A stretch of 8,918 bases of DNA from positions 1 through 8,918 of the forward strand of contig CACYJD010000048.1 of assembly GCA_902774655.1 (NCBI GenBank), in the 5' to 3' direction. The first letter of the stretch is position 1. Each line of letters opens with the position of its first letter. A program made the position numbers and the translations under genes. The notes beneath the pieces were generated by a model, which was not told the origin of the DNA, ran no database searches, and saw only the letters and a program-made list of their open reading frames with translations. Below, piece after piece: positions 5,667 through 8,918 of the stretch. Source of the DNA: an uncultured Erysipelotrichaceae bacterium. GTDB lineage: Bacteria > Bacillota_I > Bacilli_A > RFN20 > CAG-826.

Positions 5667-6038
5667 ATGAAATTACTTGAATCAGGCGAAAACTATCTTA
5701 AAAGAATTTTAATTCTTTCGACTAAAAATGAGCATGTCCGTTCAATTGATTTAGCCAAAGACATGGGCTTCTCTAAGCCAAGTGTATCAATTGGTCTAAA
5801 GAAATTGAAAGAAAGCGGATATGTAGAGGTGGACGATAAAGGATTCGTAACTCTTACTGAAAGAGGTTATGAGGTTGCTTCATCCACACTTGAAAGACAC
5901 GAAACTCTAACAGCGTTCTTTGTTAGCTTAGGTGTTGATGAAGAAACCGCTAAAGATGACGCTTGTAAAGTCGAACACGATTTAAGCGAAGAGACTTTCG
6001 AAGCTATTAAAAATCGTTTTTATTCAAAGAAACATTAA
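5667..6038 (+). CDS. Short DtxR/MntR-family metal-dependent transcriptional regulator
   Basis: A 123-residue protein matching the short DtxR/MntR regulators of clostridia and relatives, which use Fe or Mn as co-repressor to control metal transport. The N-terminal winged helix covers about 5-70, with recognition helix GFSKPSVSIGLKKLK (34-48) and wing VEVDDKGFVTLT. The dimerisation/metal helix region follows, with RHETL (His78) and DACKVEHDLS (Cys100, Glu103, His104); the SH3-like third domain of full DtxR is absent. Cys100-x-x-Glu-His corresponds to DtxR Cys102/Glu105/His106. The usual first-helix ligands are not conserved: Asp8 of MntR or Met10 of DtxR aligns with Asn9, and MntR Glu11 aligns with Lys12. 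No clear Shine-Dalgarno precedes the ATG, so translation may be weak or coupled to the remnant frame upstream. The family call is strong; metal choice and targets are unknown. Confidence 0.9.
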   Translation: MKLLESGENYLKRILILSTKNEHVRSIDLAKDMGFSKPSVSIGLKKLKESGYVEVDDKGFVTLTERGYEVASSTLERHETLTAFFVSLGVDEETAKDDACKVEHDLSEETFEAIKNRFYSKKH

Positions 6039-6060
6039 CTAATATAACTAAAACGTAATC

Positions 6061-6088
6061 GGTCGCATACACATGTGTGCGACCTTTT
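6061..6088 (+). terminator. Intrinsic terminator of the metalloregulator gene
   Basis: GGTCGCATAC-ACAT-GTGTGCGACC (6061-6084) forms a 10-bp stem with one G-U pair and a four-base loop, followed by TTTT (6085-6088). It lies 22 bases after the stop of the metalloregulator gene. Confidence 0.8.
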
Positions 6089-6092
6089 ATTA

Positions 6093-6140
6093 TAAAAGGA
6101 GGTCACTTCTTATGAATAATCTATAGGAAGTGGCCTCTTT
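6093..6140 (-). terminator. Long hairpin, probable terminator of the LysR-type gene
   Basis: Bases 6096-6109 pair with 6127-6140 (about 14 bp, two G-U pairs) around a loop of about 17 bases. Read on the minus strand it starts 12 bases after the LysR-type stop and exits into TTTTATAA, so termination of that gene is the likely role. The left arm on the plus strand contains a perfect AAGGAGGT (6096-6103). Confidence 0.6.
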
Positions 6141-6152
6141 AGGAATTCTGTC

Positions 6153-7040
6153 TCAATTAGTGGTGAACTTATTGTTTTTTACGAAATTAATGAAATCTTT
6201 CGTTGCATCATTTAGCTGTGAGTGTTTTTCCCAAGCTAGGATAATGTCGAATTCCAGAGGATCCTTTAAAGGAATTAAAACTAGTTCGTCGCTATCATAT
6301 TGAAACACTTGAGTAAATAAGAAAGCACCTAAGTTATTTCCGATAATTAACTCTTTAATAGTATAGAGTTGATTGGTTCTTATTTTGATGTTTGGCTCGA
6401 TTTTATTCTTCTTGAACTCTTCTTGTATTAAATGAGATTGTAGACTGTCTTCTTTCATTAATATAAGAGGAGTATTTTTTATATCCTTTATTGAAATCTC
6501 ACTATGTTTTGCAAGTGGGTTATTTTTATTAATGGCAAAGAAAAGTGCTGTATTAGCGACCTTAATATAATCAAGATTACTATCGATGTTATCATTATAT
6601 TTTACCGTAAAGCTACATGTAATTTCTCTATCTAATAGGGCTCTTTGGTTTGCGGCGCTTCCTAGTTCTATAAGCTGTATCTCAACGTTAGGCTTGGCAG
6701 CGGTGTACTTCTGAATCAAACTTGGCAATAAGAATGAGCCAAGCATTGGTGGAACACCTATTTTTAAGATACTAGATTTCTTAATGTAACCATTCATATT
6801 ATCAATGACGTTATCGTATTCATTTAGTAATCCAGTAGCGAGTTTATATAAGTGATGGCCTTCATCAGTTAACACTAGTTGATTGTTATATCTAACGAAT
6901 AAATTTGTATTAAATTCCTTTTCTAACTCTTTTATGGCAAGCGAAATTGCAGGCTGACTGACAAATAATGCCTTTGCCGCTTTGGTTATATTGTTATGTT
7001 TTACGACTGTTACAAAATACTGTAATTGCTGAATAGTCAT
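6153..7040 (-). CDS. LysR-family transcriptional regulator
   Basis: A 295-residue LysR-type regulator of standard length. The N-terminal winged helix-turn-helix runs from MTIQQLQYFVTVV, with helix-turn-helix core ITKAAKALFVSQPAISLAIK (18-37) and wing LVLTDEG. The effector-binding domain starts near residue 91 (ILKIGVPPMLGSF) and includes SLQSHLIQEEF and the ligand-pocket segment IIGNNLGAFLF. Such proteins are cytoplasmic tetramers that bind T-N11-A sites, often in the promoter of a divergent target. The frame extends six codons further to an ATG at 7058. The ATG at 7040 is preferred because it begins the conserved domain and has GGAG (7056-7053) upstream. It also leaves a real leader from the extended -10 at 7067-7075, whereas 7058 would be nearly leaderless. 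It ends at TGA. The effector is not identifiable. The divergent gene at 7185 is the obvious candidate target. Confidence 0.92.
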   Translation of the reverse strand: MTIQQLQYFVTVVKHNNITKAAKALFVSQPAISLAIKELEKEFNTNLFVRYNNQLVLTDEGHHLYKLATGLLNEYDNVIDNMNGYIKKSSILKIGVPPMLGSFLLPSLIQKYTAAKPNVEIQLIELGSAANQRALLDREITCSFTVKYNDNIDSNLDYIKVANTALFFAINKNNPLAKHSEISIKDIKNTPLILMKEDSLQSHLIQEEFKKNKIEPNIKIRTNQLYTIKELIIGNNLGAFLFTQVFQYDSDELVLIPLKDPLEFDIILAWEKHSQLNDATKDFINFVKNNKFTTN

Positions 7041-7066
7041 AAGTTTAGTATACTCCATAAGTTTTA

Positions 7067-7075
7067 TTTATACCA
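7067..7075 (-). promoter_or_regulatory. Extended -10 promoter of the LysR-type gene
   Basis: On the minus strand TGGTATAAA (7075-7067) is an extended -10 element. The position 17 bases upstream (ATCCAA) is a poor -35. The predicted start near 7060 supports translation from the ATG at 7040. Confidence 0.5.
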
Positions 7076-7089
7076 TCATTAGTTATTTT

Positions 7090-7118
7090 TTGGATAAATA
7101 TAAATATATCGGTAAAAT
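7090..7118 (+). promoter_or_regulatory. Candidate promoter of the SGNH lipoprotein gene in the divergent region
   Basis: TTGGAT (7090-7095) and TAAAAT (7113-7118) are spaced by 17 bases. Just downstream, ATCA-N4-TGAT (7124-7135) is a small inverted repeat that could be part of a regulator site. The stretch 7041-7184 between the divergent genes holds both promoters and no other coding sequence. Confidence 0.35.
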
Positions 7119-7184
7119 TAGTAATCAAAAGTGATAAATTTTAATTATAGGAATGCGCTTTTACAAACGCAGAAGGTATTAGTT

Positions 7185-8474
7185 ATGAAAACAGCCGCCA
7201 AAATTTTAGCTTTATTAAGTGTTTCTTTTTGCTTGGTTTCATGTGGAGGTAGACAATCTCCATATAAAGATGGAACCTCTTATGATATTTCTTTTAAACA
7301 AGATGGAAGCGTTAAGGCTACACTTCATAAAATTACTGGCGGATTTAATTTAACTGTTACTGGCAGTGGACGTACCAGATCTTTTGATACCACTTCTGAC
7401 GTTCCTTGGCACTATATTTCTAAGCGTATTATTGATTTAAAGATTAATGAAGGAATCACTGTTTTAGGTAACAGCTTATTTTATTCATTAGAAAATGTTA
7501 AAGGCACTATCTTGCCTAGCACTGTTGTTGCTATTGGTAGAGATGCATTTAATGATGATGCAGAACTCTATTCCGTTAGCACTACAGAAGTTGATAACGG
7601 CTGTAATGCTACTATTTATATTTATAAAGAAGATATGCCTGAGCAAGAAGATGTCTATTGGCACTATAAAAATGGTGTTCCAACAGTCTGGTCCACTGTT
7701 AAGGTATTCTTTATTGGTAACTCATTTACTTATTATTACGATATCCCAATGATTGTTGAAGGCATGGCTAAATCATTAGGTGAAATGATTGATGTAGATT
7801 ATGTTGTTAAAGGCGCTACATCATTAAAAACTCATAGTGATCACAATAGTGAATCTGGTCAAAAGATTTATAACGCTCTTATGTCTACAGATGACTACGA
7901 TTATGTAGTTATGCAAGAGCAGTCAACTGTTCCTGTTTCTAGTTACGATAACTTCAAAACAGGTGCTACTAACCTAGCTAATGATGTTAAAAATAGCCAA
8001 AAACACGCAAAGGTTCGCCTATATTCAACCTGGGGTACAGAGGAAGCTGCTAGTGCTCAACAAATGACTATTCCTCAATATGAGAAGGCCGTAAGAGATG
8101 CATATATCAAACTCGCTAATGAAGTAGCGAATATTGATGATGTCCATTTTGTTGGCCCTGCATTCACTCAAATATATGAAGGAGATTATGATTTCCCTCT
8201 TTATTACACTGATAATAGACACCCATCAATGTATGGTTCTTATCTGTCAGCGTGTATTCATGTTTTATCTATATTTAAAGATATAAATATTGACGCCACT
8301 GATTTCTATGGCACAAAACCAGGTCAATATATAAGTCAAAATGATCCAACTGCACAAGCACCAGTAGATTTTGGTGCAGGTATCAGTGAAGAACATGCAA
8401 AAACCCTTATCAGTATCGCAAAAGAAACAGTTGCGACATATTCAATTGATACTGATGACACAACACCAGATTAA
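7185..8474 (+). CDS. Lipoprotein with BspA-like leucine-rich segment and SGNH/GDSL hydrolase domain
   Basis: A 429-residue predicted lipoprotein with signal peptide MKTAAKILALLSVSF and lipobox LVSC (Cys20 lipidated). The frame is open from 7131, but the ATG at 7185 starts the signal peptide and has AGAAGG eight bases upstream. Residues about 30-165 resemble a short BspA-type LRR_5 region: a WHYISKRIIDLKINEGITVLG strand-turn pattern followed by LPSTVVAIGRDAF. The C-terminal domain (about 172-375) is an SGNH hydrolase. FFIGNSFT carries the block I nucleophile Ser180 in a GNS rather than GDS context, MQEQS follows, and TDNRHPSMYGSYL carries catalytic Asp343 and His346. Enzymes of this superfamily remove acyl groups from polysaccharides, peptidoglycan or small esters; the substrate here is unknown, and the membrane anchor implies an extracellular one. 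It is divergent from the LysR-type gene, which may regulate it. Only 61 bases separate it from the next lipoprotein gene. Confidence 0.87.
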   Translation: MKTAAKILALLSVSFCLVSCGGRQSPYKDGTSYDISFKQDGSVKATLHKITGGFNLTVTGSGRTRSFDTTSDVPWHYISKRIIDLKINEGITVLGNSLFYSLENVKGTILPSTVVAIGRDAFNDDAELYSVSTTEVDNGCNATIYIYKEDMPEQEDVYWHYKNGVPTVWSTVKVFFIGNSFTYYYDIPMIVEGMAKSLGEMIDVDYVVKGATSLKTHSDHNSESGQKIYNALMSTDDYDYVVMQEQSTVPVSSYDNFKTGATNLANDVKNSQKHAKVRLYSTWGTEEAASAQQMTIPQYEKAVRDAYIKLANEVANIDDVHFVGPAFTQIYEGDYDFPLYYTDNRHPSMYGSYLSACIHVLSIFKDINIDATDFYGTKPGQYISQNDPTAQAPVDFGAGISEEHAKTLISIAKETVATYSIDTDDTTPD

Positions 8475-8535
8475 TTCAACACAATGTTGGTTAATAGATT
8501 TTAAAATTTTTTGATTTTTAAAGGAGATGAAGCTA

Positions 8536-8918
8536 ATGAAAAACAAAAAATTACTTAAGATCTCAGCGCTACTTATATCCGCATTTATGTTAGTGGGATG
8601 CGGTGAAAGTCCTGTAGATCCAAAACCAGGTCCTGAAAAGACTTATTACACAGTCACTTTCATGAATGGTGAAGACATTTTTGCTACTAAACAAGCCGAA
8701 GCAAATGATGTAGTAGAAAGACCTGCTACCGATCCGCAAAAAGAAGGATTTGAATTCCAAGGTTGGTATACCGCTCCTACAGAGGGTACAAAATGGAACT
8801 TTGCTACTGACGTTGTTAGAAGCAATATGAATTTATACGCTCAATACCTCGCTAACCAAGTCAACTATACAGTTAACTTATATGTTGGTAGTGAACTAAA
8901 AGATAGCGTCACAACTGA
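8536..8918 (+). CDS. InlB/Listeria-Bacteroides repeat lipoprotein (partial, runs off the right edge)
   Basis: The first 127 codons of a lipoprotein. Signal peptide MKNKKLLKISALLISAFM leads to lipobox LVGC (Cys22 lipidated), and AAGGAG at 8521-8526 sits nine bases before the ATG. After a short Pro-rich linker, residues 38-104 form one InlB B-repeat (Flg_new/Listeria-Bacteroides type). It begins TVTFMNG, has the diagnostic GFEFQGWYT core and W-N-F segment, and ends MNLYAQY. A further TVNLYVGSE strand at about 112-120 may start another repeat or a new domain. Such repeats are beta-grasp spacers or adhesion modules on cell surfaces; the functional domain is probably beyond the window. The 61-base gap before it has a weak hairpin (CAACA 8477-8481 / TGTTG 8485-8489) and a T-rich stretch but no clear promoter, so co-transcription with the SGNH gene is possible. 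Confidence 0.85.
   Translation, partial: MKNKKLLKISALLISAFMLVGCGESPVDPKPGPEKTYYTVTFMNGEDIFATKQAEANDVVERPATDPQKEGFEFQGWYTAPTEGTKWNFATDVVRSNMNLYAQYLANQVNYTVNLYVGSELKDSVTT

Noticed and set aside
8025..8222. Minus-strand reading frame inside the SGNH lipoprotein gene
   Set aside because: It is antisense to the hydrolase domain with its conserved motifs, and has no ribosome site or family resemblance.
8477..8494. Hairpin CAACA-CAA-TGTTG as a terminator after the SGNH gene
   Set aside because: The stem is only five A/T-rich base pairs and the T-rich stretch begins several bases later and is interrupted, so read-through into the next gene is as likely as termination.
1..8918. Possible Mycoplasma-type code (TGA = Trp), given the AT-rich sequence and Mollicutes-like feel
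   Set aside because: All Trp positions in the proteins are TGG, and the LysR-type gene ends at TGA at the expected family length. The standard code fits without exceptions.

Overview
The window is AT-rich, and its genes carry strong Shine-Dalgarno sites and Gram-positive-type lipoprotein signal peptides. Five proteins have a lipobox ending in Cys-Gly, and one is an InlB/Listeria-Bacteroides repeat protein. Two tRNA genes encode their own CCA ends. Trp is always TGG and the LysR-type gene ends at TGA, so the code is the standard bacterial one (table 11), not the Mycoplasma code. Together these suggest a low-GC Firmicute of the Bacilli/Erysipelotrichia/RF39 kind, probably gut-associated. That placement is inference; there is no rRNA or other taxonomic marker here.

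Layout. (1) Positions 1-897, minus strand: a DUF3737 beta-solenoid gene runs into the start of a second gene with an 8-base overlap. The second gene's N-terminus resembles MalY/PatB PLP-dependent C-S lyases. (2) Positions 1101-3302, plus strand: a two-gene operon of paralogous lipoproteins of unrecognised family, ended by a strong terminator. (3) Positions 3345-3553, minus strand: tRNA-Ser(UGA) and a CAU-anticodon tRNA, with their own terminator back to back with the lipoprotein terminator. (4) Positions 3704-5371, plus strand: a large acidic lipoprotein with degenerate internal repeats and a C-terminal beta-rich module. (5) Positions 5461-6038, plus strand: a small two-helix membrane protein reading frame with no usable start (probably frameshifted), then a short DtxR/MntR-family metalloregulator. 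(6) Positions 6061-6140: nested hairpins between the convergent metalloregulator and LysR-type genes. (7) Positions 6153-7040, minus strand: a LysR-type regulator, divergent from (8) a lipoprotein at 7185-8474 with a BspA-like leucine-rich segment and an SGNH/GDSL hydrolase domain. (9) From 8536 to the window edge: the start of another lipoprotein carrying an InlB-type repeat.

How the genes may work together. The main theme is cell-surface lipoproteins in separate transcription units, interspersed with two regulators. The LysR-type regulator lies divergent from the SGNH lipoprotein and could control it. The metalloregulator follows a membrane-protein remnant and has no obvious target in the window. 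I see no CRISPR array, insertion sequence, integrase or defence cassette. The most novel material is the paralogous lipoprotein pair, the startless membrane protein, the altered metalloregulator and the C33-bearing CAU tRNA.
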